Shown: positions 9,427 to 17,020 of the stretch, piece after piece
Numbering within the stretch: the stretch's first letter is position 1
Layout: each line of letters opens with the position of its first letter
NCBI RefSeq assembly: GCF_024128855.1
Contig: NZ_JAMYDV010000019.1
Span: forward strand, 1-50,226
Source of the DNA: Rhodovulum tesquicola
Lineage (GTDB): Bacteria > Pseudomonadota > Alphaproteobacteria > Rhodobacterales > Rhodobacteraceae
Direction of reading: 5' to 3'
Length of the DNA stretch: 50,226 nucleotides
Notes under the pieces: generated by a model
Database searches by the model: none
Told to the model about the DNA's origin: nothing
Seen by the model: the letters and a program-made list of their open reading frames with translations, nothing else
Translations under genes and position numbers: made by a program

Positions 9427-9687
9427 TCAGGCGCGGGGTTTCAGCGCCTCGAGCCGCGGCTTGAGCGGGCACCAGTCCGGGACTGCCTCGGCCCCCGCGC
9501 CCTGGCGGGCGAGCCAGGGCATGCAGCGTTCGGTCCGGTCGCAATGGCAGCAGGTGGCGACCAGTTCGGCGAATTCGCCCCGGGCCAGCCGACCGGCCTG
9601 AAGCGCGCCGTTGACATTGACGCCGATGGTGCGCGCCATGCCCTGCGTCAGCCAGAAATGCTTTGACAGCCTGCCCCGGTCTTCCAT
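9427..9687 (-). CDS. Four-cysteine small protein, DUF6455-like (second of a tandem pair)
   Basis: This 86-residue soluble protein carries a C-x2-C-x5-C-x17-C array (CHCDRTERC with a cysteine immediately before, then PWLARQ and PDWC). The same spacing, with the same Trp-Leu after the third cysteine and an aromatic before the fourth, occurs in the neighbour at 9694-9963, so the two are paralogues. Four fixed cysteines suggest metal binding or an iron-sulfur cluster; this is inference. I recognise it as like the DUF6455 family common in Rhodobacterales. It starts 6 bases after the upstream gene's stop and is surely co-transcribed. Confidence 0.7.
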   Translation of the reverse strand: MEDRGRLSKHFWLTQGMARTIGVNVNGALQAGRLARGEFAELVATCCHCDRTERCMPWLARQGAGAEAVPDWCPLKPRLEALKPRA

Positions 9688-9693
9688 CGCGCC

Positions 9694-9963
9694 TCAGGCG
9701 GTCACAAGTCGTGCCCGCATCGCCTCCAGCAGATCCTTGTTGCGGCAATAGCCGGGCGTTTCCTCGGCGCCCGCCTCGTGATCGTCCAGCCAGCCCTTGC
9801 AATGGGCCGGGTCGGTGCAGCCGAGGCAGCGCGAGACGGTCGCGCGCATGTCCTCGGGCGTCCAGTTGCCGGCCATCATCTCCTCGGTGAGGTCGAGACC
9901 CAGCGCCTCGGCCATTTTCTCCACCAGTTCGGCATGTTCGTCATACTTGGCCTGGCCGGACAT
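9694..9963 (-). CDS. Four-cysteine small protein, DUF6455-like (first of a tandem pair)
   Basis: This 89-residue acidic protein begins MSGQAKYDEHAELVEKMAEA. It has an N-terminal helical part (LDLTEEMMAGNWTPEDMRA) and then the cysteine array RCLGCTDPAHCKGWL and PGYCRN, spaced C-x2-C-x5-C-x17-C. The ATG follows CGGGAGACTGCC, a fair ribosome-binding site. It is transcribed first of the two tandem paralogues. Function is unknown. Clues are the cysteines, the lack of a signal peptide or membrane segment (cytoplasm), and duplication in an operon of two. Confidence 0.72.
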   Translation of the reverse strand: MSGQAKYDEHAELVEKMAEALGLDLTEEMMAGNWTPEDMRATVSRCLGCTDPAHCKGWLDDHEAGAEETPGYCRNKDLLEAMRARLVTA

Positions 9964-10084
9964 GGCAGTCTCCCGTTGGCTGTTGCAGGGGCAGTAGACC
10001 GGAGAGTTGGGCCTGCTGCCTTGATGCGTGTCAAATTGGCGCGAACCTCTTGCAGAGCCGCGCCGCGCACCTAGCTGGCCCGCG

Positions 10085-10474
10085 ATGGACCAGACGGAAG
10101 TGATCTATAACGGTGCCTGTCCGATCTGCGCGCGCGAGATCGCGGGCTACCGCCGGTTGAGCGAGGCCGGTGGCCTGCCGATCCGGTATACCGACCTGAA
10201 CGCGGCCGATCTTGCCCGGCTGGGCCTGAGCGCCGAGGACGCGGCGCGGCGGCTGCATGTGGTGCAGGAGGGCCGCCTGATTGCCGGGTTCCCGGCCTTC
10301 CTGGCGCTGTGGTCGAGCATGCCGCGGATGCGCTGGCTGGCGCGCCTCCTGGGCCTGCCCGGGCTGCGGACCGTCATCGGCGCCGCCTATGACCGCATTG
10401 CCGCGCCGCTTCTCTATGCCCTGCATCGGCGCCGCCGGAACCGGGCGCTTCACAAGGCGCGTCCGGGCGGCTAG
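10085..10474 (+). CDS. DCC family (DUF393) thiol-disulfide oxidoreductase-like protein
   Basis: This 129-residue protein starts with the DCC signature YNGACPICAREI, giving Cys12-Pro-Ile-Cys15 in a thioredoxin-like position. IRYTDLNAAD and LHVVQEGRLIAGFPAFLALW, typical of DUF393, follow. The tail is strongly basic (RRRRNRALHKAR). The family is named for the DxxCxxC pattern and is presumed redox-active, but substrates are unknown. The start at 10085 was chosen because it sits just before the signature; the longer frame from 10028 adds nothing recognisable. It is followed after 9 bases by the short gene at 10484. Confidence 0.85.
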   Translation: MDQTEVIYNGACPICAREIAGYRRLSEAGGLPIRYTDLNAADLARLGLSAEDAARRLHVVQEGRLIAGFPAFLALWSSMPRMRWLARLLGLPGLRTVIGAAYDRIAAPLLYALHRRRRNRALHKARPGG

Positions 10475-10483
10475 CCTGTTCCC

Positions 10484-10723
10484 ATGTTCAGCATCGAGCA
10501 CGATTTCGACGCCACCGTGATCACACTTGTCGACGAGGGGCGCGCGCCCTTGCAGGAGGACGTGACGATCACCGCCTTCGAGGATTGCGTGACGGTCGAG
10601 CAGCTGGATGCGCGCACGGGCGAGGTGCAGAAGATCACGCTGTCGCTGGGCCAGGTGCACGAGCTGGGGGCGGCGCTGGACCTGCCCGAAGGGATCTACC
10701 GGATCGGACCCGAGCGGGACTGA
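10484..10723 (+). CDS. Small protein of unknown function (79 residues)
   Basis: I do not recognise this protein. It is acidic, has no signal or membrane segment, and reads as an all-beta pattern (FDATVITLVDEGR, DVTITAFEDCVTVEQLD, EVQKITLSLGQVHELGAAL) ending in GIYRIGPERD. Codon use matches its neighbours with G/C at third positions, and the frame starts 9 bases after the DCC gene, which supports a real gene in one transcript. A link with DCC redox chemistry is only suggested by position. Confidence 0.62.
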   Translation: MFSIEHDFDATVITLVDEGRAPLQEDVTITAFEDCVTVEQLDARTGEVQKITLSLGQVHELGAALDLPEGIYRIGPERD

Positions 10724-10737
10724 CGCGGGTTTCGGCG

Positions 10738-10765
10738 GGCTCAGTCCAGCAGGCTCAGTCCAGCA
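10738..10765. repeat. 14-bp perfect tandem duplication at the 3' end of the DUF167 gene
   Basis: GGCTCAGTCCAGCA occurs twice in direct contact, at 10738-10751 and 10752-10765. The second copy contains the stop codon and last codons of the minus-strand DUF167 gene, and the first repeats them just beyond the stop. This looks like a recent slippage event with no effect on the protein. Confidence 0.9.
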
Positions 10766-11003
10766 CAAGGACGCGCTTGTCGCGCGCCGTGTGGCCGCGG
10801 ACGATCTCCAGCCGCGATTTCGGCACGCCCAGCGCCCTGGACAGCAGCCTGAGAACCGCGGCATTCGCCTTGCCGTCCTCGGGAACGCAGGTGACGTACA
10901 CGCGCAGGAGTCCGTCCTCGGGAACGATCCGGTCGCGCGAGGCCCGGGGGGTCACGCGAAGCGCGATCTCGGTGCCGGGGGTCGCAAGATGGGACAGGTC
11001 CAT
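10755..11003 (-). CDS. DUF167 (YggU family) protein
   Basis: This 82-residue protein has the family core RVTPRASRDRI, LRVYVTCVPEDGKANAAVLRLLSRAL and RLEIVRGHTARDKRVLVL. The family folds as a small alpha/beta domain. Its biochemical role is not established, although it often lies near yggT. It is monocistronic here, converging on the short gene at 10484-10723. The family usually runs 75-100 residues, so this is full length. Confidence 0.92.
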   Translation of the reverse strand: MDLSHLATPGTEIALRVTPRASRDRIVPEDGLLRVYVTCVPEDGKANAAVLRLLSRALGVPKSRLEIVRGHTARDKRVLVLD

Positions 11004-11086
11004 GCCGCTTGCTGGGCAAAGCGCCGGCCCGCGTCAAGCCGGACTTGCACCGCGCGCGCCTATGCCCGACATGAAGGGGCGACAAG

Positions 11087-11677
11087 ATGGAGATGGAGAT
11101 GCCCGTGCCAAACCCCGAGGTCATGGATTTCCTGCTGACCCGCCGCTCGCGCCCCGCCAAGACCCTGCGCGCGCCCGCGCCGGACCGCGCCGCGCTGCGG
11201 CCGATCCTGACCGCGGCGCTGCGCAGTCCCGATCACGGCAAGCTGGAGCCCTGGCGGCTGATCGTGCTGGAGGAACCCGCGCTGCGGCGGCTGGCCGGGC
11301 TGGTGCGGGCGCGTGGCGCGGTGCTGGGCCATGGCAGCGAGGCGATCGACAAGGCGGCGTCGGCCTATGAGACCAGCCCGCTGGCGGTCGTGGTGGTGGC
11401 CGCGCCGAAAGCCTCGGACAGGATCCCCGAGATCGAGCAGCTTTATTCGGCGGGCGCGGTCTGCCTTGCGCTGCTGAATGCCGCGCTGGCCTCGGGCTGG
11501 GGGGCGAACTGGCTGTCGGGCTGGCCCGCCCATGACCGGGGATTCGTCGAGACGGGCCTTGGGCTGAGCGCGCAGGAACGGGTGGTCGGCGTGGTCCATA
11601 TCGGCACCGAGACCGCCGCGCCGCCCGAGCGTCCGCGCCCGGATCCGGACGCGCTGACCGAATGGATGGCGGAATGA
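11087..11677 (+). CDS. Nitroreductase family protein (YdjA-like)
   Basis: This 196-residue FMN-dependent oxidoreductase-type protein has the nitroreductase start FLLTRRSRPAKTL and PDHGKLEPWRLIVLEE. The latter is the conserved segment around the FMN phosphate in the compact YdjA branch. The ALLNAALASGWGANWLSG region and the ending VGVVHIGTE also fit. YdjA-like proteins reduce nitroaromatics or other electron-poor substrates with NAD(P)H; the natural substrate is unknown. AGGGG lies 10 bases before this ATG; two further in-frame ATGs at 11093 and 11099 are possible. Its stop overlaps the next start. Confidence 0.9.
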   Translation: MEMEMPVPNPEVMDFLLTRRSRPAKTLRAPAPDRAALRPILTAALRSPDHGKLEPWRLIVLEEPALRRLAGLVRARGAVLGHGSEAIDKAASAYETSPLAVVVVAAPKASDRIPEIEQLYSAGAVCLALLNAALASGWGANWLSGWPAHDRGFVETGLGLSAQERVVGVVHIGTETAAPPERPRPDPDALTEWMAE

Positions 11678-12372
11678 TCTTTGCCGCCTTTCTCAAGGCG
11701 CTGGGCCAGCTTGGCGACCGCACCTTCCGCAAGGTGCTGCTGCTGGGGATCGGGTTGTCGGTGGGGTTGCTGGCGGCGCTTTACGGCGCGATCTTCCTGC
11801 TGATCGGCTGGCTGGTGCCGGACAGCGTCACCCTGCCCTGGATCGGCGAATTGCGCTGGGTGGACGAGTTCCTGTCGGGCGCCTCGCTGGTGCTGATGCT
11901 GGTGCTGTCGGTCTTTCTGATGGTCCCCGTGGCCTCGGCCTTTACCGGGCTGTTCCTGGACGACGTGGCCGAGGCGGTCGAGGCGCGGCATTATCCCCAC
12001 CTGCCCAGGGTGCCGCCGGTGCCGGTGCTGGACCAGATCCGCGACTCCCAGGCCTTCTTCGCGGTGGTGGTGGGCGTGAACCTCGTCGCGCTGGTGCTGT
12101 ATTTCATGGTGGGGCCCTTCGCGCCGCTGCTGTTCTGGGCGGTGAACGGCTTTCTGCTGGGGCGGGAATATTTCCAGATGGCGGCGATGCGGCGGCTGGG
12201 GCGCAAGGGCGCGGTGGCGCTGCGCAAGCGTCACGGCCTGACGGTCTTTGCCGCGGGGCTGCTGATGGCGGTGCCGCTGTCGCTGCCGCTGGTGAATCTG
12301 GTGATCCCGGTCCTGGGCGCGGCCGTGTTCACGCATCTGGTGCAGCGGCTGGCCCCGCAGGGGGCCGCCTGA
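11674..12372 (+). CDS. EI24 domain membrane protein (CysZ-like)
   Basis: This 232-residue inner-membrane protein has about four long hydrophobic stretches, including VLLLGIGLSVGLLAALYGAIF, ASLVLMLVLSVFLMVPVA and AFFAVVVGVNLVALVLYFMV. The EI24/CysZ signature lies in PVASAFTGLFLDDVAEAVEARHYP and WAVNGFLLGREYFQMAAMRRL. CysZ members carry sulfate, but this branch is not proven to do so. The ATG at 11674 forms an ATGA overlap with the nitroreductase stop, which indicates translational coupling and favours this start over the in-frame ATG at 11662. Confidence 0.88.
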   Translation: MIFAAFLKALGQLGDRTFRKVLLLGIGLSVGLLAALYGAIFLLIGWLVPDSVTLPWIGELRWVDEFLSGASLVLMLVLSVFLMVPVASAFTGLFLDDVAEAVEARHYPHLPRVPPVPVLDQIRDSQAFFAVVVGVNLVALVLYFMVGPFAPLLFWAVNGFLLGREYFQMAAMRRLGRKGAVALRKRHGLTVFAAGLLMAVPLSLPLVNLVIPVLGAAVFTHLVQRLAPQGAA

Positions 12373-12381
12373 GCGCGCCGG

Positions 12382-12786
12382 TCAGACCTGTTCCAGCTCG
12401 ATCAGGGTGCCGTTGAAATCCTTGGGATGCAGGAACAGCACCGGCTTGCCATGCGCGCCGATCTTCGGCTCGCCATTGCCCAGCACGCGGGCGCCCTGCG
12501 CCTTGAGCCGGTCGCGGGCGGCCAGGATATCCTCGACCTCGTAGCAGAGGTGATGGATGCCGCCCGAGGGGTTCTTTTCGAGGAAGCCCCTGATCGGGCT
12601 GTCCTCGCCCAGCGGATGGAGCAGTTCGATCTTGGTGTTCGGCAGCTCGATGAAGATCACCGTGACGCCGTGATCGGGCTCGTCCTGGGGCGCGCCGACG
12701 CGGGCGCCCAGCGTGTCGGCATATTGGGCGGCGGCGGCGTCCAGATCCGGGACGGCGATGGCGACATGGTTCAGACGGCCGATCAT
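12382..12786 (-). CDS. mce: Methylmalonyl-CoA epimerase
   Basis: This 134-residue vicinal-oxygen-chelate enzyme interconverts (S)- and (R)-methylmalonyl-CoA in propionyl-CoA breakdown. It starts MIGRLNHVAIAVPDLDAAAAQY, with the first metal-binding His in NHVAIAV. It continues with IELPNTKIELLHPLGEDSPI, GGIHHLCYEVEDI (second metal His) and FLHPKDFNGTLIELEQ (Glu ligand). The DSPI, GGIHH and HPKDFNG motifs distinguish it from glyoxalase I. It stands alone; mutase genes are not nearby. Confidence 0.95.
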   Translation of the reverse strand: MIGRLNHVAIAVPDLDAAAAQYADTLGARVGAPQDEPDHGVTVIFIELPNTKIELLHPLGEDSPIRGFLEKNPSGGIHHLCYEVEDILAARDRLKAQGARVLGNGEPKIGAHGKPVLFLHPKDFNGTLIELEQV

Positions 12787-13144
12787 GGGCGGGTTCCTCG
12801 CTGCGAAGTCCTGCGCCGGTTTATCGGGCTTCGCGCAGGGCGGCGCAACCCCCGGACGCGTCCCGAATTTGCCGCGGGGCTGCCGAATTCCTGCCCTGCG
12901 CCGGTGGCACGACTCTCGGGTCGCAACCGAAAACGGGATCGCCGCCATGATCGCCCAGCGCCTGAAAGCCGTGCTTGACCGCTCCGTGTTCTGGGGGGGG
13001 GCCGGCTCGCTTGCCTTGGCCCTTTTGGGGACGGTCTGGCCGGTCTGACGCCGATCCCCGACGCGGCGGGCTGAACCGCAGCAGGCCCCGGCGGCCGGGC
13101 TGCGGGACCGACCTGCCCCCGCCATCCGGTGCCAGCCTGTCCGG
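12787..13144. other. Intergenic stretch between mce and the GGDEF-EAL gene
   Basis: No convincing gene lies in these 358 bases. The imperfect hairpin at 13081-13103 (arms GCAGGCCCCGG and CCGGGCTGC, 2-nt bulge) could terminate the GGDEF-EAL transcript. A 33-codon plus-strand frame from ATG 12947 to 13048 encodes a peptide with one hydrophobic segment (VFWGGAGSLALALLGTVW) but has only a weak ribosome-binding site, so I do not call it. The mce promoter should lie near 12790-12880, but I see no clear boxes. Confidence 0.5.
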
Positions 13145-15124
13145 TCAGGGCGCGGCCTGCATGACCGCCGCCGTCCTCCCGCCGAGATACCGGGCGAACT
13201 CCGGCGCGTCCATCGGGCGCGCCCAGAGATAGCCCTGGCCCACATCAATGCCCATGCCCTTGAGGATGTCGCGCTGCGCCGCGTTCTCGACCCCCTCGGC
13301 GACCGAGCGGATGCCCATGCCGCGGGCGATCTCGGCGATGGCGGCGACGATGGCGCGGTCGTCGCGCCGGACCTCGATGCCCGCGATGAAGCTGCGGTCG
13401 ATCTTGACCTCGGCGACGGGGATCTTCTTGAGATGGGAGAGCGAGGCGTGGCCGGTGCCGAAATCGTCCAGCGACAGCTCATAGCCGCGCTCGGCCAGGG
13501 TATCGAGCACCATGCTGACCATGTCGGTGCCGCGGCCGATGAGGCAGCCCTCGGTGATCTCGAGCACGAGGTCGCGCCCGTCGATGCCGCGCGCCTCGAA
13601 CATCCCGACGGTTTCCATCAGCAGTTCCGGTGACTTGAGGTCGTCGGGATGGATGTTGAGCGCGATCTTGCCCGGCGCGAGCGCGGCATCGCGCCAGGAC
13701 AGGATATCCCCGGCCACCGCCTCGGCGATGCGCCGCGAGAGGGTGGGCAGCAGCCCGCGTTCGGCGGCGACGGGAAGGAAGCAGTCGGGCGGGACCATGT
13801 AGCCCTCGGGGGTCTGCCAGCGCACCAGCGCCTCGGCCCCCAGCAGGCCACCGTCGGACAGCGCCATCTTGGGCTGATACTGGACATGGATCAGATCGTC
13901 CCTGAGCGCCGCGCGCAGGCCCGCCTCGACCCTGTCGTTGGCGATCAGCCGTTCGCGCAACTGGTCGTCGAACTTGACGCAAGCGCCACGGCCGTCTTCC
14001 TTGGCGCGGTTCAGGCCCAGATCGGCCTTCTGCAACAACTCGACCGGATCGGTCGCATCGGCGGGGCAGATCACCGCGCCGATCGAGGCGCCGGGATGCA
14101 CCTGCCGCCCCGCCAGCCGCGCCGGTTGCCGCAGCGCCTGCATCAGCCGCCCGGCGATGACCTGGATCGTCGGCTCGTCGCGGACCTCTGCCAGGATGAC
14201 CGCGAACTCGTCCCCGCCCAGCCGGGCGACCACATCGTGTTCGGACAGATTGTCCCTCAGCCGCCGCGCGATCTCGGCCAGAAGCTCGTCGCCGACGCCA
14301 TGGCCGAACAGGTCGTTGACGTTCTTGAAGCGGTCGAGATCGAGCAGCAGCACCGAGAAGCCGACCCCGTCCTGCCGGTATCGCGCGGCCGCCTCGCGCA
14401 GGCGCGCCTTGAACGCCTTGCGGTTCGGCAGGCCGGTCGTGTCGTCGATATTGGCCAGCAGGAAATTGTTCTCATGCGCCTTGCGCAGGTCATCGACCGC
14501 GCGCGACAGCGCCGCGACGGAGGTATCGTGCCGACGCGCGGTTTCCCCCGAGGAATAGGCGAAATAGGCGAGGAAGATGCCATAGGCGGCGAAATAGGCG
14601 GTGACGGTCCAGGCATGGTCCCACCCGCCGAAATGGAACGAGAAGATGACCGCCGCCAGGATCGTCGCCATGAAGGCCAGCGCCGCGACGAAGGTGCGGT
14701 GCAGCATGAAGGCGCCGCCGGCCAGCATGCCGATGCAGATCAGCAGGACGACCAGCGGTTCGCCCCCGCCGTGAAAGCCCACCACATGAATCGCCAGCGC
14801 CGCCCAGGGCAGCGCGAGCACGACCGATGTCAGGACAAGCCTGCGCGCCGCCCGCGGCGAGACCCGCGTGACCATCCGCCCTGCCGCCCGCGCCGACATC
14901 CGGGCGAGGGTCACGCACATCGCGAGGACGGCGCCAAGCCAGAGGACCAGGAAGGACAGCCCCTCGCCGTCGAACGCGCCGGCGGCATAGAGCAGCGCAT
15001 TGAGCGCGGTGACGAAGACGCCGACCGAGGTGCCGTTGACGACACTTGCCACATCCTCGGGGCTGGGATGCTTGGTCAGGGCCGCACGGATCGGCGCGGG
15101 AAGGGAACGGATCAGGGAACGCAC
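13145..15124 (-). CDS. Membrane-anchored GGDEF-EAL protein (cyclic di-GMP synthesis/degradation)
   Basis: This 659-residue protein has about six N-terminal membrane segments in residues 30-200 (LNALLYAAGAF, LVLTSVVLALPWAALAIHVV, VVLLICIGMLAGGAFML, AVTAYF-like), then a cytoplasmic GGDEF domain and an EAL domain. The cyclase motif GGDEF is intact at residues 303-307, but the usual RxxD inhibitory site five residues before it reads SEHD, so product inhibition is probably absent. The EAL side looks active: Glu431-Ala-Leu, EITEG, DDFGTG, KIDRSF, AEGVE and GQGYLWARP. It may be a bifunctional enzyme or mainly a phosphodiesterase with a GTP-sensing GGDEF. It lies downstream of the chemoreceptor gene on the same strand, so co-expression and motility control are plausible. 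Confidence 0.93.
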   Translation of the reverse strand: MRSLIRSLPAPIRAALTKHPSPEDVASVVNGTSVGVFVTALNALLYAAGAFDGEGLSFLVLWLGAVLAMCVTLARMSARAAGRMVTRVSPRAARRLVLTSVVLALPWAALAIHVVGFHGGGEPLVVLLICIGMLAGGAFMLHRTFVAALAFMATILAAVIFSFHFGGWDHAWTVTAYFAAYGIFLAYFAYSSGETARRHDTSVAALSRAVDDLRKAHENNFLLANIDDTTGLPNRKAFKARLREAAARYRQDGVGFSVLLLDLDRFKNVNDLFGHGVGDELLAEIARRLRDNLSEHDVVARLGGDEFAVILAEVRDEPTIQVIAGRLMQALRQPARLAGRQVHPGASIGAVICPADATDPVELLQKADLGLNRAKEDGRGACVKFDDQLRERLIANDRVEAGLRAALRDDLIHVQYQPKMALSDGGLLGAEALVRWQTPEGYMVPPDCFLPVAAERGLLPTLSRRIAEAVAGDILSWRDAALAPGKIALNIHPDDLKSPELLMETVGMFEARGIDGRDLVLEITEGCLIGRGTDMVSMVLDTLAERGYELSLDDFGTGHASLSHLKKIPVAEVKIDRSFIAGIEVRRDDRAIVAAIAEIARGMGIRSVAEGVENAAQRDILKGMGIDVGQGYLWARPMDAPEFARYLGGRTAAVMQAAP

Positions 15125-15203
15125 GCCAGGCCCTTTCCGGTTTCGGTCCCGTCCGTCGTCGCAGGAAGAGGTTAATGCGGCCTCGACACGCCCGCATCCA
15201 ACC

Positions 15204-15216
15204 CTTTAAATTAAAG
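15204..15216. promoter_or_regulatory. AT-rich palindrome upstream of the GGDEF-EAL gene
   Basis: CTTTAAATTAAAG is a perfect 13-base palindrome with a central A. It lies in an AT-rich patch (15203-15228) within otherwise very GC-rich DNA, 80 bases upstream of the GGDEF-EAL start. It could be an operator or part of that gene's promoter; no clear -35/-10 pair is visible. Confidence 0.35.
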
Positions 15217-15313
15217 TGATATTTTTACGGTTCGGGCGCGGTGGGCGTGCCAGGGCGGCCCGGACCCGCAGGCGGGCCGAAGCGGCCGGGACGAGGCCCG
15301 GCCCGTGCGGGGC

Positions 15314-16729
15314 TCAGAACCTGTAGCCCATGCGGAAGCCGCCCCAGTGCCGTCCGCCCACATGGATCGGGGCCGACAGATCCTTCATCAGCACGAATTC
15401 GCCGCCGCCCATGTCGCGGCGATAGACCTGGATCAGGAAGGGCGCGGTGGAGCGCCCCGCGGACAGGCCCACGCGGTCGTCGAAGACCCGCCGGTTCCGG
15501 CAATTGGCCGCGTTCCAGACCGCATCCCTGCCCTGCGGCTGGGAATATTTCCGGTTATGGGTGGGAAGATAGCCGTTGCGATCGACCGCCGCGCAGAACA
15601 CGATCCGGGGATCGAGATCGAGCGCGGGCTCCTGCACGGCGGGCAGGATGGCATCGGTCAGCCGGGTGAAGGGCGCCATCACCTGGACCGGATCGGTGCC
15701 GGGGATGGGCGTGTAGCGCCGGTCGAAAAGCTCTTCGAGGGAGATCCGCCCGGTCGCGACGGCCTGTTCGAACAGGCCCGCGATCCGCGTCGCGGTCTCG
15801 CGCACGAAGGCGATCAGCGGGCCGTCGGCATGGGCACCGCCTGCAAGCACCGAGTTCTGCACCACCGATTCGCCCAGCGAGACCAGCCTGTCGACCCGTT
15901 CGCGCGCCTCGTGCACGCCGTCGGCGGTATGGCCGGTGGTTTCGACCAGGGTCCGGAAGGCGGGGGCGAAGCGGCCGGTCGCGACGCCGACCTCTGCGGC
16001 ACTGCCCGAAATCTCGAGCGCGGCGGCGCGCGTGGCCTCGACCGAGGCGGTCATCCGGGCAAGGACCTGGTCGGTTTCGACGGCGGCCCGCAACACCTCG
16101 GCGGCATCGGCCGAGGCCTTGCCCGCCTCGGCGCGCAATTCGTCGATGCGCTGGCGCAGCCCGGTGATGGCCTGGGTGATCGTCGCCGTCGCACCGGCGG
16201 TCTGGCGCGCCAGGTCGTTGATCGCCTCGGCGACGACGGCAAAGCCCCGGCCCGCCGCGCCTGCGCGCACCGCCTCGATCTTGGCGTTGATGGCGAGGAT
16301 GTTGACCTGCGCGGCGATGCTGGCGATCTCGGCCGTCGAGCCATCGACCATCTTGAGCGTGCCCGAGACATCGGCCATGCGGGCATCGACCGATTGCACC
16401 CAGTTCGCGACGCCCTGGCTGCGATGGCCGCTGTCGCGCAACAGGGCGGCCGAACCCGTCACCGCGTCCAGCGTGTCCTCGGACGCCTGCGCGACCTTGC
16501 CCGCCGTTTCCTGCACATCGTCATTCGCCGCCGAGACGGCATCCGCCGCATCGCGGGCCAGCCGGATCTGGGCCATCTGGGCATGGGCCGAAGCGTCGAG
16601 GGCATCGAGGAAGGCCGCAACCTCGACGATGTCGCGGCCAAGCGTCTCGCCGCCGCGGACGATCGCATCGAGATGGGCGTCGGGCGAATCGTGCGCCGGT
16701 CCGGGATCAAGGGGCATGGGGCGGTCCAT
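15314..16729 (-). CDS. Soluble chemoreceptor-like protein with C-terminal sensor-type domain
   Basis: This 471-residue protein has no membrane segment. A long helical part holds a divergent methyl-accepting signalling region; residues about 140-175 ([31 protein letters not shown]) are the hairpin tip that binds CheA/CheW. Residues about 330-471 form a globular domain ([65 protein letters not shown]) recurring at the C-terminus of alphaproteobacterial cytoplasmic chemoreceptors. It probably senses a cytoplasmic ligand. The order is reversed from classic receptors, in which the sensor comes first. The start at 16729 has ACAGG just upstream; a second ATG at 16750 is weaker. It faces the transporter operon across 291 bases. 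Confidence 0.85.
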   Translation of the reverse strand: MDRPMPLDPGPAHDSPDAHLDAIVRGGETLGRDIVEVAAFLDALDASAHAQMAQIRLARDAADAVSAANDDVQETAGKVAQASEDTLDAVTGSAALLRDSGHRSQGVANWVQSVDARMADVSGTLKMVDGSTAEIASIAAQVNILAINAKIEAVRAGAAGRGFAVVAEAINDLARQTAGATATITQAITGLRQRIDELRAEAGKASADAAEVLRAAVETDQVLARMTASVEATRAAALEISGSAAEVGVATGRFAPAFRTLVETTGHTADGVHEARERVDRLVSLGESVVQNSVLAGGAHADGPLIAFVRETATRIAGLFEQAVATGRISLEELFDRRYTPIPGTDPVQVMAPFTRLTDAILPAVQEPALDLDPRIVFCAAVDRNGYLPTHNRKYSQPQGRDAVWNAANCRNRRVFDDRVGLSAGRSTAPFLIQVYRRDMGGGEFVLMKDLSAPIHVGGRHWGGFRMGYRF

Positions 16730-17020
16730 CCTGTGAGCGTGGCCCACCATCGAAGCAGAGGCTTTCGTCGAGGTTAACAACGGGGCTGGCCGCGGCGCGG
16801 AAGGGGCAAAAAAATTCAGCGGTGCGGGACGGGGGAAACGCCGCGAAGACGGGGCACGGCCGGGGCGGAACGGGGTTTGCCCATGAAATGTGCGCGCTTG
16901 CGCCCGTTGCCCGGCGCACGGGCGATCTTCCCTTGCTTGCGCGTGCATGCCAGTCTGGATCGTGCCAAATGATCGAAAAGCGGCCCTTGATCGAGGGCGA
17001 GTGACCACGGAAGGACAAAG
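16730..17020. other. Divergent regulatory region between chemoreceptor and transporter operon
   Basis: The 291 bases hold no coding frame with normal codon use. They should contain both promoters. I see an A-run (16809-16815), a GTTAAC palindrome near 16773 and scattered GATC sites around 16969-16992, but no confident -35/-10 pair or long inverted repeat. Confidence 0.4.

Noticed and set aside
12947-13048. 33-codon frame with a hydrophobic segment
   Set aside because: Weak ribosome-binding site, no recognisable family and short length; one hydrophobic stretch is expected by chance in GC-rich DNA.
13649-15175. 508-codon plus-strand open frame opposite the GGDEF-EAL gene
   Set aside because: It is the reverse complement of a clearly coding gene; composition is His/Gln/Arg/Asp-rich as expected for an antisense shadow.
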